The notes: generated by a model not told the origin, from the sequence alone. Shown: positions 53,621-63,439, counted from the stretch's first letter. The stretch: DNA of 64,000 nucleotides from a bacterium (GCA_016125085.1 WGMM01000005.1:117189-181188), one strand, 5' to 3'. Translations and numbers: made by a program.

Positions 53621-53980
53621 CCGAAGCATTGTGCGATTCTCTGAATCTTCGCGCCGAACGCGAATCGTCGCGATGGCAATCGAATCGACACGTCCCTCGA
53701 ATTTTCGTCAAACGGAATCTTCGGCATCGCTTATCGTTCCGAATCGAATTTCTGAGGGTCGAGGACGGCCGCGCTCTCTTTCGCAGGTTATTTTCAATCT
53801 GCAGGAAGGAATCGATCCCGTCTCGTTTCGTGGATCTTTTCGGGACCTCCTAGTTTACCCAATCCCCGTCGTGTTACGATTCCCGCCTGGAATCGGCAGC
53901 ACGCTCAATCGATTGGGTCGTCACGATCCGATAGCCGGTCAAGTGATCGGAATGTGATGGTGCGAAGGGGCAGGAACGTA
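53621..53980. other. Intergenic stretch without a recognised feature
   Basis: No gene, hairpin or repeat of note is seen. An AGGAACGTA ribosome binding site lies just before the ATG at 53981. Confidence 0.5.
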
Positions 53981-56377
53981 ATGCGACAATCCCGAAAGTC
54001 CAAAAAGAACTTGCATGTGGGTGAAGCGATGCCGAATCGATACCGGGCGAATGTCGATCGGGCGAAAAGAAGGCAGGGCTCGATGGCTTCACTTCAGCAC
54101 GCTTTCGGGCGGAATTTTTCGTTCCTCGCTTCGCTTTTCGGCAGTACGTCTTTATTGATGACGTTCGGGACGACTCAGCCGACCCAGGCACAGTCCGCGA
54201 GAGCCGTTCAACAGCCACGGCAACGTGCGCTTGGTCAAGCTCCCGGGCTGGAAAGTTTCGCGGTTCAGCCGAAGACACCTGACGAATTGATCAAGGCGAT
54301 CGATTATCTGGTTCGAGTCGGTCTGGAAAACCAGGCGGTACCTCTGGCGAGCAAGCTTGCGGCGATCGAGGCCGACGACGAGACACTGGACACACTGCGG
54401 CAAAGCTACGGATCCGCGAAGCTGTTGGCGTTGAGTTCCACGAACGACGCGAATCTGAATGACGCCATGGGTCGATTCGTCGACAAACTCAACGTAGCGT
54501 CGAGCCGTCTCGCACACGATCCCGATCGCATTCGCAGGCTGATCGATCAACTGTCAGCGACTGCCGAAGAGCGGGAAATCGCAGTCGAACGGCTGGCCCG
54601 CCTTGGTCCGGCGTCGATCGACAGCTTCGTCAAGGAGCTTTCGGCGCCCGAACTCGATGCACGCAAACGATCACAGCTTCAATTCGCCCTGGATCATCTG
54701 GAAAGTTCCGCAGTGCCAGCGCTCGTGGGCGCGTTGCGGCACCCCGACGCGACGGTTCGCACCGCGATTCTTCAGGCCCTCGCGAACATCGGCGATGCCA
54801 GGGCATTGCCTTGGGCCGTGTTCGAATCGGCACGACCGGAAGGTGCGAAATCCGCTGCTGCGGAAGCGGTCGCGACTCTCAATGGCGGCCAGTACGTCGA
54901 CGATCCCGTGCGGTTCCTGATCTCGGAGTCTGCCCGATATCTCGACCGAGACGTCTATTTCGGCGATCCGAGCGTGGAGACCTGGTTCTGGGATGACCGG
55001 GACAAGTCTCTCAAAGCGATCTCGATGCCGGCCGAATCCGCACGAGGCGCGATCGGATATCGGCTGGCCCGCATGGCTCTGGAGCTTGAGCCGACCAGTG
55101 AAGCGGCTCACACACTGATCGTTTCGCTACTGATCGACGAAGAGTCTCGCCGCATCGGTGCCGCCTTTCCGGATGAAAAAGATCCGCTGGGAGCCTGGCC
55201 GATGATTCTGGCCAGCGGACCACGAACTCTGAACTACGTTCTCAAGCGTGCACTGATCACTGGCCGGCATGAGAACATCGCGATTCTCGCGGCCAGGGCG
55301 TTGGGCGAAGTCACCAGACAATCGGACATTTCGTCGGCTTCGGGACGCCCGAATGTACTGATCGAAGCGATCGATTCTCCGGATCGACGAGTTCAGTTCG
55401 AAGCCGCAAAGGCGATCGCGAAACTCGATCCCCGGGCTCCGTTCCCCGGATCGAGCCGCGTCGTTCCCTCGCTTGCCAGATTCCTGCGTTCGAACCCGGT
55501 CGCGCCACGAGCCGTCGTGATCAATGACAATGTCGGCAAAGGCAGCGAATGGGTAAGCGATTTGCGTTCGATGGGCTATGACGCCGTGCTGGAAACCTCT
55601 TCGAGCCTGGCGTTCGAAGAGATCGCGAGCCGCGGCGACGTCGAGCTGATTCTCGTTTCGACATTCCTTGACCCGGCGGGATGGGCACTTCACGAAACGG
55701 TCGCCAATTTCTCGGCCGATTCCCGAACGGCCGGTATTCCGTTGATTGTCGTCGGACGTCTTGATGCCCGCTCACGTTTGTCGACACTTCTTGGCGGCAA
55801 TCCGAAAGTTGGGTTCATGGTTGACCCGGCGAACGAATCCTGGGCGAAACGCCAGATCGAAAGCCAGCTCGCCAGAATGTCACGGACCGAGCTGACCGCT
55901 GACGAACGAAAGGCATTTTCAGCGGAAGCCGCCCAAATCCTCGGCGAAATCTCAAAACCTGAATCGGGCTCGATTTTCGCTGCGGCCGTGAAATCTCTCG
56001 AACCACTGCTCAAGTCAAGGATCACCGCGGCGGCCGTTTCGCGAACTCCCGAGGCCGATATCGACCCGAATTCATGGGTCGAGACGATTCTCGGCGAAAC
56101 GAGTTCCAAAGAGGATCGGATTCGTGCCGGCGAAGCTCTGGCTGAATCGATGCGTCAATCCCGCTTCGACCTTGACGCGAGCCAGCGGGACAAGATTCTT
56201 GAATTGTTCCTGAAGAAAGAAAACGGCAAGGAACTTGACCTGGAAAGTGTCATTGGCCGCCTTGCGGGTCTGTGCGATCCGAGTCCCCAGGATGTCGGCA
56301 GATTCTTTTCGAAATACGCTCCCGCCGTGAATTTCTATGAGACGCTGCGCGATTCCGCCGATTCGAAAGCCCCGTGA
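53981..56377 (+). CDS. Exported HEAT-repeat protein with a pseudo-receiver domain
   Basis: I use the ATG at 53981, with AGGA upstream; other in-frame ATGs lie at 53954 and 54029. The 798-residue product has a basic 45-residue leader, then a hydrophobic segment (about 42-70), then alpha-helical HEAT-like repeats to about residue 490. A receiver-like alpha/beta domain (about 505-630) follows: VVINDN at the start, LILVSTFLDPAGW at the phosphorylation strand, and FMVDP late on. The phosphorylatable Asp position is Ser, so it should not be phosphorylated. The rest is helical. A receiver fold in a protein with an export signal is unusual. Ends 61 bp before a strong terminator. Confidence 0.7.
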   Translation: MRQSRKSKKNLHVGEAMPNRYRANVDRAKRRQGSMASLQHAFGRNFSFLASLFGSTSLLMTFGTTQPTQAQSARAVQQPRQRALGQAPGLESFAVQPKTPDELIKAIDYLVRVGLENQAVPLASKLAAIEADDETLDTLRQSYGSAKLLALSSTNDANLNDAMGRFVDKLNVASSRLAHDPDRIRRLIDQLSATAEEREIAVERLARLGPASIDSFVKELSAPELDARKRSQLQFALDHLESSAVPALVGALRHPDATVRTAILQALANIGDARALPWAVFESARPEGAKSAAAEAVATLNGGQYVDDPVRFLISESARYLDRDVYFGDPSVETWFWDDRDKSLKAISMPAESARGAIGYRLARMALELEPTSEAAHTLIVSLLIDEESRRIGAAFPDEKDPLGAWPMILASGPRTLNYVLKRALITGRHENIAILAARALGEVTRQSDISSASGRPNVLIEAIDSPDRRVQFEAAKAIAKLDPRAPFPGSSRVVPSLARFLRSNPVAPRAVVINDNVGKGSEWVSDLRSMGYDAVLETSSSLAFEEIASRGDVELILVSTFLDPAGWALHETVANFSADSRTAGIPLIVVGRLDARSRLSTLLGGNPKVGFMVDPANESWAKRQIESQLARMSRTELTADERKAFSAEAAQILGEISKPESGSIFAAAVKSLEPLLKSRITAAAVSRTPEADIDPNSWVETILGETSSKEDRIRAGEALAESMRQSRFDLDASQRDKILELFLKKENGKELDLESVIGRLAGLCDPSPQDVGRFFSKYAPAVNFYETLRDSADSKAP

Positions 56378-56437
56378 ATCGTGCACTTCCTCTGAACACA
56401 CCAATGTGGCGAGAATCGCCGCATACTCCGTAACTCT

Positions 56438-56489
56438 TGCCTCCCGCCGCTTCGAAACAGGATCGAAGTCGTGCGGGAGGCACATTTTT
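56438..56489 (+). terminator. Strong intrinsic terminator
   Basis: A perfect 10-bp stem (TGCCTCCCGC at 56438-56447, GCGGGAGGCA at 56473-56482) encloses a second 6-bp stem (CTTCGA / TCGAAG) and is followed by CATTTTTG. It is the clearest Rho-independent terminator of the window and ends the HEAT-repeat gene. Confidence 0.75.
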
Positions 56490-56637
56490 GATTACCAGGA
56501 ACGAGAGCGATTCTCATCGTATTTCGACGGGTTCGGTTAGATGGCATCCCGAGTGCGGTTCTGTTAAGATCCTGAACGATTCGTTCCCCCCGTGAAAAGA
56601 TCCTCCGCGATCGATCTCCAATAAAGGAGTCCGTCGG

Positions 56638-57351
56638 ATGCTCGGCTCAAGCAGGCAAGCCTTCGTGAAATGGTCACTGGTGCTCGTATCTCTGGGCATG
56701 GCGGCTGCCGATCAGCCCAGGGCTTTCGTCGATGGCGAAGGGCCAGGGTGGAAATCCCTTGGCAAAGAAGACTTCCGCCGCGTCAACGACAACGAGGACA
56801 CCTGGCAATTCGTGGATGGCGAAATTCACTGCACGGGCAAGCCCGTCGGCGTGATCCGCACAGCTGAGGAATTCGGCAATTTCGAAATGGTGCTCGAATG
56901 GAAGCATCTCGAACCGGGCGGCAATTCCGGAGTTTTCGTCTGGACTGTTCCCGCGTCGCTGGAAAACCTGCCACCCAATCGTCTGCCGAAAGGGATCGAA
57001 GTCCAGATTCTGGACAACGACTTCCGCACGCAATACGAAAAAAGCTCGGGCAAAAAGGGGGACTGGTTTACGACACACGGCGACGTGTTCGCCGTAGGCG
57101 TGAAACTCAACCCCTTCGAACCCCGTTCGCCGGACGGCAGTCGCAGCTTCCCTCGGAAGGAACTCAGCAAAAGCTCGGGGCAATGGAATCATTATTACAT
57201 TCGCGCGATCAATGGCGAAGTTCGCCTCTGGGTCAACGGCGAAGAAGTTTCTGGCGGAAACGGTGCGGACCCCGCTAAGGGTTACATCTGCCTGGAGAGC
57301 GAGGGCAAACCTGTGCGGTTCCGAAACGTCAAAATCCGCCGTCTGCCCTGA
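56638..57351 (+). CDS. DUF1080 secreted protein
   Basis: A 237-residue protein with an ideal AAGGAG ribosome binding site and a signal peptide (residues 1-26). The DUF1080 domain (3-keto-disaccharide hydrolase / concanavalin-like fold) fills the rest, with NFEMVLEWKH, GGNSGVFVW, GIEVQILDND and a typical ending CLESEGKPVRFRNVKI. Planctomycetes have many copies. Some relatives hydrolyse 3-keto-glycosides or bind glycans. It precedes wecB by 20 bp. Confidence 0.93.
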   Translation: MLGSSRQAFVKWSLVLVSLGMAAADQPRAFVDGEGPGWKSLGKEDFRRVNDNEDTWQFVDGEIHCTGKPVGVIRTAEEFGNFEMVLEWKHLEPGGNSGVFVWTVPASLENLPPNRLPKGIEVQILDNDFRTQYEKSSGKKGDWFTTHGDVFAVGVKLNPFEPRSPDGSRSFPRKELSKSSGQWNHYYIRAINGEVRLWVNGEEVSGGNGADPAKGYICLESEGKPVRFRNVKIRRLP

Positions 57352-57371
57352 GAGAGTTCACGACCCGGTCC

Positions 57372-58532
57372 ATGTCTGTGCCCGAGCGTCAGATCGTCGT
57401 ACTTTGCCTGATCGGAACCCGGCCTGAAGCCATCAAGATGGCGTCAGTCATCAGGGAGCTGAAGGCCCGTCCACAGGCCAGGGTTGTTGTCTGCGCAACG
57501 GGTCAGCACCGGGAGATGATCGCTCCGATTCTGTCGTTCTTCGAAATTGAGCCGGAGATCGACCTGGATCTCATGAAGCCCGACCAGACTCTGGTGGCCC
57601 TGACTTCACGTCTGCTCGAAGGGATCGACGATGCGATAAGCCAGGTTTCACCGGACTGGGTCGTCGCACAGGGCGACACAACTTCGGTCATGGCGGGTGC
57701 TCTGGCGGCTTTCTATCGAAAAGTCCCCTTCGCACATGTCGAAGCCGGCCTGAGGACCGGCAGCCTCGATGCTCCGTTTCCGGAAGAATTTCACAGGCGC
57801 GTCGCCGACATGGTCGCCAGCCTTCATTTCGCACCGACGGCCCAGGCAGTCGAAACCTTACGACGCGAAAACGTGCCTGAGGAGCGAATCCTGCTGACTG
57901 GCAATACCGTCGTGGATGCTCTCGTCGAGACCGCGAAGCATGATCCGGAGTGGTCCGCTGGACCTCTTGAGAATCTGGACCGGGATGCGCCGATCGTGAT
58001 GATCACGGCCCATCGCCGCGAAAATTTCGGTCGGCCGTTACGCGAAATTTGCGAAGCCGTGGCCGATCTGGCCCGGCATTACGCCGATCGACACTTCCAG
58101 TGGGTCTTCCCCGTCCACCTCAATCCGAATGTCCGCTGCACAGTAAGGGAAATTCTGGCGGACGTGCCAGGCGTCAAGCTGATGGAACCGCTGGACTATT
58201 TCTGGAATGTTCAGCTCATGAAGCGTTGCCGCCTGATTCTGACCGATTCCGGAGGTATTCAGGAAGAAGCTCCGAGCCTTGGCGTGCCTGTCCTTGTCTT
58301 GCGGACGACGACAGAACGCCGGGAGGGCGTGGAACTCGGAACAGCGCGACTGATCGGATGGAGCCGAGAGACCATTATCCAGGAAACGATCCGTGTGATT
58401 CGGGAAACCGATGGGCGAACGAAACCCACGATTCCCGAGCCGAACCCATACGGAGACGGATTCGCCGGAAAACGAATCGCAGATGCCCTGATCGGGCGAA
58501 TACCTGCGAAATTACCCGTGCTTACGGACTGA
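57372..58532 (+). CDS. wecB: UDP-N-acetylglucosamine 2-epimerase (non-hydrolysing)
   Basis: A 386-residue GT-B-fold enzyme that converts UDP-GlcNAc to UDP-ManNAc. Motifs: GTRPEAIKM near the start, VAQGDTTSVMA, HVEAGLRTG, ITAHRRENFG, and TDSGGIQEEAPSLG. The product is a precursor for surface glycans. It lies between a DUF1080 gene and a convergent Pro-rich gene; the flippase at 61311 could use products of this route. Confidence 0.95.
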   Translation: MSVPERQIVVLCLIGTRPEAIKMASVIRELKARPQARVVVCATGQHREMIAPILSFFEIEPEIDLDLMKPDQTLVALTSRLLEGIDDAISQVSPDWVVAQGDTTSVMAGALAAFYRKVPFAHVEAGLRTGSLDAPFPEEFHRRVADMVASLHFAPTAQAVETLRRENVPEERILLTGNTVVDALVETAKHDPEWSAGPLENLDRDAPIVMITAHRRENFGRPLREICEAVADLARHYADRHFQWVFPVHLNPNVRCTVREILADVPGVKLMEPLDYFWNVQLMKRCRLILTDSGGIQEEAPSLGVPVLVLRTTTERREGVELGTARLIGWSRETIIQETIRVIRETDGRTKPTIPEPNPYGDGFAGKRIADALIGRIPAKLPVLTD

Positions 58533-58560
58533 TCGCCCGAATCGGTCCGGCATCACTGTT

Positions 58561-59661
58561 TCAATTCGGTAAGTCAGGCGGAGGAGCCAAAGGCGCGGAC
58601 GAATATCCTGCTGGTTCCCGGCCGGGCGAAACTGGCCTGGGAACGGCAAGTGCGTTGGCCGGCGGGATTCGGCCTGGTTTCGAATCCGATGCGATCGATG
58701 AATCCGCAGCACCCGCCGCAGGGTTAACTGCAGCTTTGCGCGCTGCGTGAAACAGGACGATTCGTTTCAGCGCAAACTGAGCTGCCTGAGTGACATCTTC
58801 ACTTTCGGCTTCGAACTTCGGAGCCCCGGCGATATCGATTTCGCATCGAAACTTCTTCTTCGCCCCGGGGCTTCCCAGGATTTCATATCGCACGACGCCC
58901 AGAGCATCCATCCTCGCTTCGATTTCTCTCCATGTCGCAAATGCCACCGAAGACGTTCCGGCTCCAGATTTTGACGAAACCGGCTCGACGCTCGAAGCCC
59001 GATCGATACGATCGTCCCTGACAGGTGGCGGTTGATTGATCGTCTGTTGAATTTGAGGTGGAGGCACATGAGGTATCGTCGAACCCTGAGCCAGAGCCGC
59101 AATCGGTGCGGATTCGGCCAGGGGAGGAGGCAAAGTCTCCTGCATTTGACTTTGAGAAGCAGGCGGAACTGCTGAAACCGAGGCCGTATTCTCGGGTGCG
59201 TTCGGACTCGTTCGAAACGTGCTGACGGATTCGTCTGGCCAGCGGATCGAAATCGGCGGTGGGGCTGTCCCGGGAACGGAAGTCGCTGCATCAGGGCCGG
59301 CAGCACCTTGAATTCGATTAGCAGCTCCGGCGGAAGCAAGTGGTGCGGGGCCAGTTCCGCCAGCGGCAGGGGGGCTTACAGTAGATTTCGAAGGTTCCGC
59401 AGGATCCGCGAGTGAAGCTTGTAGCGGTTGCGATGCGGATGATGGCGTTTCGCCCTTCGGTACCGCGCCAGGAGTGGCAGGCAAAGTCGGCGGCAAATCC
59501 GAAGGCGGAGTATCGGCGATCGTGCCAAGATTGATGACGTTGCCGACCTGCTGTTTGTGATAGAGGTAATTGACGGCTGTGGTCAGATTGTGTTCGTTCA
59601 TCAGTCCACCGCCGGCGAACGCGGCAAGACCGAGAAACATCAACGTCATCAGTTTTTTCAT
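58561..59661 (-). CDS. Pro-rich anchored protein with small C-terminal domain
   Basis: The ATG at 59661 has a GGAG site; the open frame extends further up to 59787 without support. The 366-residue protein has an N-terminal hydrophobic anchor or signal (residues 4-24), a low-complexity stretch rich in Pro, Ala, Ser and Gln (about 60-240), a small ordered domain (about 245-310) with alternating strands and a helix, and another disordered tail. The ordered part resembles a dsRNA-binding or similar alpha/beta fold in pattern only; no function is assigned. Confidence 0.6.
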   Translation of the reverse strand: MKKLMTLMFLGLAAFAGGGLMNEHNLTTAVNYLYHKQQVGNVINLGTIADTPPSDLPPTLPATPGAVPKGETPSSASQPLQASLADPAEPSKSTVSPPAAGGTGPAPLASAGAANRIQGAAGPDAATSVPGTAPPPISIRWPDESVSTFRTSPNAPENTASVSAVPPASQSQMQETLPPPLAESAPIAALAQGSTIPHVPPPQIQQTINQPPPVRDDRIDRASSVEPVSSKSGAGTSSVAFATWREIEARMDALGVVRYEILGSPGAKKKFRCEIDIAGAPKFEAESEDVTQAAQFALKRIVLFHAARKAAVNPAAGAADSSIASDSKPGRIPPANALAVPRPVSPGREPAGYSSAPLAPPPDLPN

Positions 59662-60597
59662 CGATTCGGCTCCGCCGAGATCAAGGAATCGTTCCGGCGA
59701 TCGCTCGGAATGTTCTGGCCGATCAGTCCATTGCAGCCGACACATTCCTGCGGACATAGCTATAACGGAATTCCGAAAAAAACTCAACCTGAATCCGTGA
59801 GGTCAAAACGACTGAAAAACTGGATGCCAGCTACTGAGTCCTTTGCTATCCATCGACTTCTGAACATATCGACCGTTCCGAAACACACGGGCCGCGAAAA
59901 CCACGTTCGATACAGGTGACTCCATGCCATTCGAAGTAATCGCGAGCATTTTACGACAAGCCGAAGAAACGACACGCAAGGATACGCTCGAATTGAGTTC
60001 CATCTGAAAACCCATGAGGTTCCGAGTGCTGTCCGACAACTTCGGATTTTCCGCAAGATGTTCGGAAGTAAAGACTTTGAGAGGTCATCCGGACGCTTTT
60101 CCGATTGCGATGAAAACCCGTATCTGGACGAGTTACGGTTGCGGCGCATAGCGGAACCCCTGGTCGGTTTCAACGCTCATGGTGAAATTCGGTCCGGGCA
60201 GAATCGAAGAAATTGACATTGCTGGAAACCACGAGAGATCCGAATCCTTGACATCGCAAAACGCAGAAAGCGAAATGCGCCTTGTTGCGACAAACGCGAA
60301 AACCGACATGACCGGGACATCGGAATGTCATCGAAACATCTGCGTTCGCAGGATTCCAGGGGTGAGAACATCAAAGGCAGGGGTGACATTCGAATGGCTT
60401 TTCGATGGTTTCTTGAGCATCGGTTAGGGGAGTTTTTCGGGATTTGCGATGCGCATTTCCAAAAGCGGAGAGGCCGAAGTTCGAGGATCATGAAAATTCC
60501 GCGAATTTCCCGCTTGCATTCTGTCCCGGAAATAATTAAATAAGAGAGTGTCGTGTTCTCCGATGGATGGCATTCCGACTTTTGATGAGACATTCAC
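59662..60597. other. 0.9-kb stretch without a supported gene
   Basis: Short ORFs on both strands lack recognisable domains and ribosome binding sites. Composition is more AT-rich than the coding neighbours. I see no repeats or tRNA here. Confidence 0.55.
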
Positions 60598-61068
60598 ATG
60601 GCTAGAGTTCAATCACGCCGCAAATCAGCGGCAGAAGCGCCTCCGAAGTCCACACGTAAATCGCGTGGCAAGCGGTATGGTCATCAGGAAAAGCAGGCGA
60701 TCCTTGAGAAAGCGATTGCCGAACTCAGCACAGGCGGACAGATCACGAAAGTCGCTGACAAGCTGGGCGTGACATTTTTTACGCTGAAGGCCTGGTTGAA
60801 AGAAAAGGGCGTGACGGACTTTTCCGAAAAGGCGAAGCCGAAGCGAGGCCGCCCTGCAGGCAAGAAGAAACTGGCGACCGCTGCCGAACCGAGCGCTCCG
60901 AAAGTTGCCGTCGTCGCGGCGAAGAAAGGCCCTAAAGTCACCGTTTCCGCGAAAGACAAGCCGGATTACGTCAAAGAACTCGAACGCAAGATCGAGGAAT
61001 TGATACAGAAAACGAAAAAGCTCTCGCACCTTTATGGCGAACTGCGTTCCGAAGTCGGCAACGACTGA
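60598..61068 (+). CDS. Small basic HTH / AT-hook DNA-binding protein
   Basis: A 156-residue very basic protein. Residues 33-70 form a helix-turn-helix of the transposase-like type (EKQAILEKAIAEL ... LGVTFFTLKAWLKEKG). Residues 82-89 (KRGRPAGK) are an AT-hook core, and a charged helix suited to coiled-coil dimerisation ends it (about 125-150). No catalytic transposase domain is present. It may be a nucleoid-associated protein, a regulator, or the OrfA-type piece of a lost insertion sequence; no terminal repeats were found to support the last reading. Confidence 0.7.
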   Translation: MARVQSRRKSAAEAPPKSTRKSRGKRYGHQEKQAILEKAIAELSTGGQITKVADKLGVTFFTLKAWLKEKGVTDFSEKAKPKRGRPAGKKKLATAAEPSAPKVAVVAAKKGPKVTVSAKDKPDYVKELERKIEELIQKTKKLSHLYGELRSEVGND

Positions 61069-61129
61069 CGAACTCCAGGGATTCGGTGCAGGAATTCAGG
61101 TACGAAGACCGGGATTCCTTCGATATCGA

Positions 61130-61166
61130 GTTACCGGACTCCATGATAATTCAAGATTCCGGTAAC
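61130..61166 (+). terminator. Hairpin after the HTH gene
   Basis: A perfect 9-bp stem (GTTACCGGA / TCCGGTAAC) with a 19-base loop lies 62 bp after the stop. No T-tract. It could be a terminator or an operator-like site. Confidence 0.3.
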
Positions 61167-61310
61167 TTCGGTTCATCGCTGCCCGAAGTCCATTTCCAGA
61201 TGTTATCTGGATAGATCCCGATCGAATTCATCGGTCAGGATTTCCGATAACGTCTCAGGAGCCCTGATTCCATTCCGCATTCCCCCAGCTCGACTGATGA
61301 TCCAGTCGCG

Positions 61311-62855
61311 ATGAGGCGCCCGTCGGCGAAAATCATGGAATCCGGGAGAATCAGGCGAGCTGTTTTGAATTTCGTCTCATCGTTCGGCTTGACGATCGTA
61401 ACGTTTCTGACAGCCTTCTTTTCGTCACGGCTCGTCATTCGCTACATCGGAGACGAAAGGTTCGGGGCGTTTCGGTCTTTGTTCGAACTGTTCGGATATT
61501 TGAGCCTCCTGGAAGGGGGTCTGGCGCTCGCCGTTCGGCCTTTGTTCGCACAATCGCTGGCAAAGGATCGAGGCGACGAAGTTTCGGAATTGATGCAAGC
61601 CGCGGTAATCTCATTTCGACTGGGAATGCTGATCGCAATGACTGTCGGCGCGATCCTTTCTCTTGTCGTACGACGCCTGGTACCCGTTTCTCCCGAGCTT
61701 TCGAACGATCTGCATGTCGCATCGTTCGTCATGGCTTTCGGGCTCGTGAATATCGGCTTCGGACCGCACAGAACTTTGTGCGAGGCGATGCAGCGATCGT
61801 TTCTGACGAATCTGCTGCTGATCGGTCAGTCGGTCTGCGTCACGATTACGTCCACATTGCTCTGTTTTCAGTACCCGCAGTGGGGAATTTCGATCCAGGC
61901 ACTAAGCATTACACTATGGGTCACGGCGTTCAATCTGATCTTACGCAAGATTGCGATCGGACTCCGGAATTCGATCGCCGGTGCGGACATTCGCACACCG
62001 AAATTGAAGACGAGCATTCGCGAACTTGTCAGGAACAGCCGTGATTCGTTCGTGTTCATGCTGGCCGGACGCGCTTCGATTCAGTCAAACAGCCTGATTC
62101 TCGGTCTTTTCGTCGGTCAGGCCGATGTCACCAAGCTCTACGCGACACAGCGCCTGTTCGACGTGATTCAGTCGCAACTCTTCAGCGTCGGCAACGCATC
62201 GTGGGCCGCGATGGCGGAAATTTATCACCAGGGGCGACTTGACCTCTTCGTCAAACGTATCAAACAGCTGATACAGCTCATCCTCGTCATGGGTATTGCG
62301 ACGGTCGTACCAGTGTGTCTGTTCAATCGTAATTTCGTGACGCTTTATGTCGGGGCCGAGCGTTACGGCGGCGACAAACTCTCGGTCGTCATGGCGATCA
62401 ATGTGATCGCTCTGGCCTTTACCGTATTCAGCACCTGGTGCCTTACCGGCACGGGAATGTTGAAATCGGTGATGCGGCTGACGATCGTCACCAGCACGCT
62501 CGATGTCGCCTGTACGCTGACTTTTACGGCACTTCTGGGCAGGATCGGACCTGTGCTTGGCTCCTGCGTCGTCCTCTGCCTGATTTCCATCCCCTGGCAT
62601 TTCCGACTGCTCTCGGAGCACTTCGGACTTCCGTTTCGTCAAGTGATCGATTCGAATGCTCGCCTCGCAATTTTTGCCTGCTTTTACGTTGCGATACTCG
62701 CCTGGATGTCCAGCGTTCTGACAATCGACACATGGCTGAAACTCGCTCTTGTCATGGGGTCTCCCTCTCTCTTTTTTCTGGTGAGTTCCGTGCTTTTCAT
62801 TCTCGACGAAGACCAGAAGACGATTCTCAAACAAAAATTCGGCATCAAACGATAA
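61311..62855 (+). CDS. Polysaccharide flippase / oligosaccharide transporter
   Basis: A 514-residue protein of the MOP (Wzx/MATE-like) superfamily with about 12 hydrophobic helices, which would flip lipid-linked glycans over the membrane. The start may be 61311 or 61335; neither has a clear ribosome binding site. Typical segments are GDERFGAFRSLFELFGYLSLLEGG early, and the GLFVGQADVTKLYATQRLFDV region in the middle. The C-terminal 20 residues are charged. It is the last member of the glycan-related genes in the right half of the window. Confidence 0.85.
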   Translation: MRRPSAKIMESGRIRRAVLNFVSSFGLTIVTFLTAFFSSRLVIRYIGDERFGAFRSLFELFGYLSLLEGGLALAVRPLFAQSLAKDRGDEVSELMQAAVISFRLGMLIAMTVGAILSLVVRRLVPVSPELSNDLHVASFVMAFGLVNIGFGPHRTLCEAMQRSFLTNLLLIGQSVCVTITSTLLCFQYPQWGISIQALSITLWVTAFNLILRKIAIGLRNSIAGADIRTPKLKTSIRELVRNSRDSFVFMLAGRASIQSNSLILGLFVGQADVTKLYATQRLFDVIQSQLFSVGNASWAAMAEIYHQGRLDLFVKRIKQLIQLILVMGIATVVPVCLFNRNFVTLYVGAERYGGDKLSVVMAINVIALAFTVFSTWCLTGTGMLKSVMRLTIVTSTLDVACTLTFTALLGRIGPVLGSCVVLCLISIPWHFRLLSEHFGLPFRQVIDSNARLAIFACFYVAILAWMSSVLTIDTWLKLALVMGSPSLFFLVSSVLFILDEDQKTILKQKFGIKR

Positions 62856-62896
62856 CCTTGCGAAGAAAGAAAAAATCGAAATACAGCAAAAGGAAA

Positions 62897-62919
62897 GATA
62901 CCGGAGTGGCTCCGGTATC
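62897..62919 (-). terminator. Intrinsic terminator between convergent genes
   Basis: A perfect 10-bp stem (GATACCGGAG / CTCCGGTATC) with a 3-base loop lies between the flippase and the minus-strand gene at 62927. On the minus strand it is followed by TTTCCTTTTGC, so it is a good terminator for that gene; on the plus strand it may also stop the flippase transcript. Confidence 0.7.
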
Positions 62920-62926
62920 TCGCAAA

Positions 62927-63439
62927 TCAAACCGTGGCGACGATCTGCTGTGTTTCGAGCACGAACCTGAGGTCGTAAACGCCCAGGCCTTCGTGCGTCA
63001 TGCTTGTGCCGATGATCTTCGACCTTGAGGGTACGCAGATCGCTCCGAAGTCGTTGCCAGTGAGTTCCTGAAAGGTCCTGGATATGACGAGCCCGATATC
63101 TTCGGGTTTGTCGTTCGGAGATTTTGTCCGGATGCGAATTTCGGATTTCATCACAAGAACGAAATCGAAGTCGGCGGAGTCGGTGAACGGATTGGAGTCA
63201 AGCGATTTGACCCCGATCTCGACCGTGGTTCCCAGATAAGGCTCATTGATCGTGAAATCGTTCGGATCGATGAAGATCCTCACGGATGAGTTGCCGTAAA
63301 TGCTTCTCAGCGATAGAGCGATTTCTTCGAGTACTTCGAACATCCAGTTCGGCATCGGTGAAGGTCCCGGGGTCGGTGAGCCGGTGGCTCCATAGGTGAC
63401 GAAAGAAAAGTAAGCAGGCGGAAAATATGCTGTAGACAT
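62927..63439 (-). CDS. Hypothetical protein, possibly phage tail-module
   Basis: A 170-residue protein with a good ribosome binding site (GAGGATC 9 bases from ATG). The N-terminus is Pro/Tyr/Gly-rich, the rest an alpha/beta mix with an acidic character. I recognise no family. It follows a phage-tail-like gene on the same strand, and its size and pattern would suit a tail completion or tail-terminator-like protein, but that is context only. Confidence 0.5.
   Translation of the reverse strand: MSTAYFPPAYFSFVTYGATGSPTPGPSPMPNWMFEVLEEIALSLRSIYGNSSVRIFIDPNDFTINEPYLGTTVEIGVKSLDSNPFTDSADFDFVLVMKSEIRIRTKSPNDKPEDIGLVISRTFQELTGNDFGAICVPSRSKIIGTSMTHEGLGVYDLRFVLETQQIVATV

Noticed and set aside
60177..60593. 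138-residue minus-strand ORF in the gap before the HTH gene
   Set aside because: Composition irregular (Arg/Ser/Phe-rich), no domain, no ribosome binding site.
60598..61068. Insertion sequence remnant around the HTH gene
   Set aside because: No terminal inverted repeats, target duplications or transposase catalytic gene were seen.
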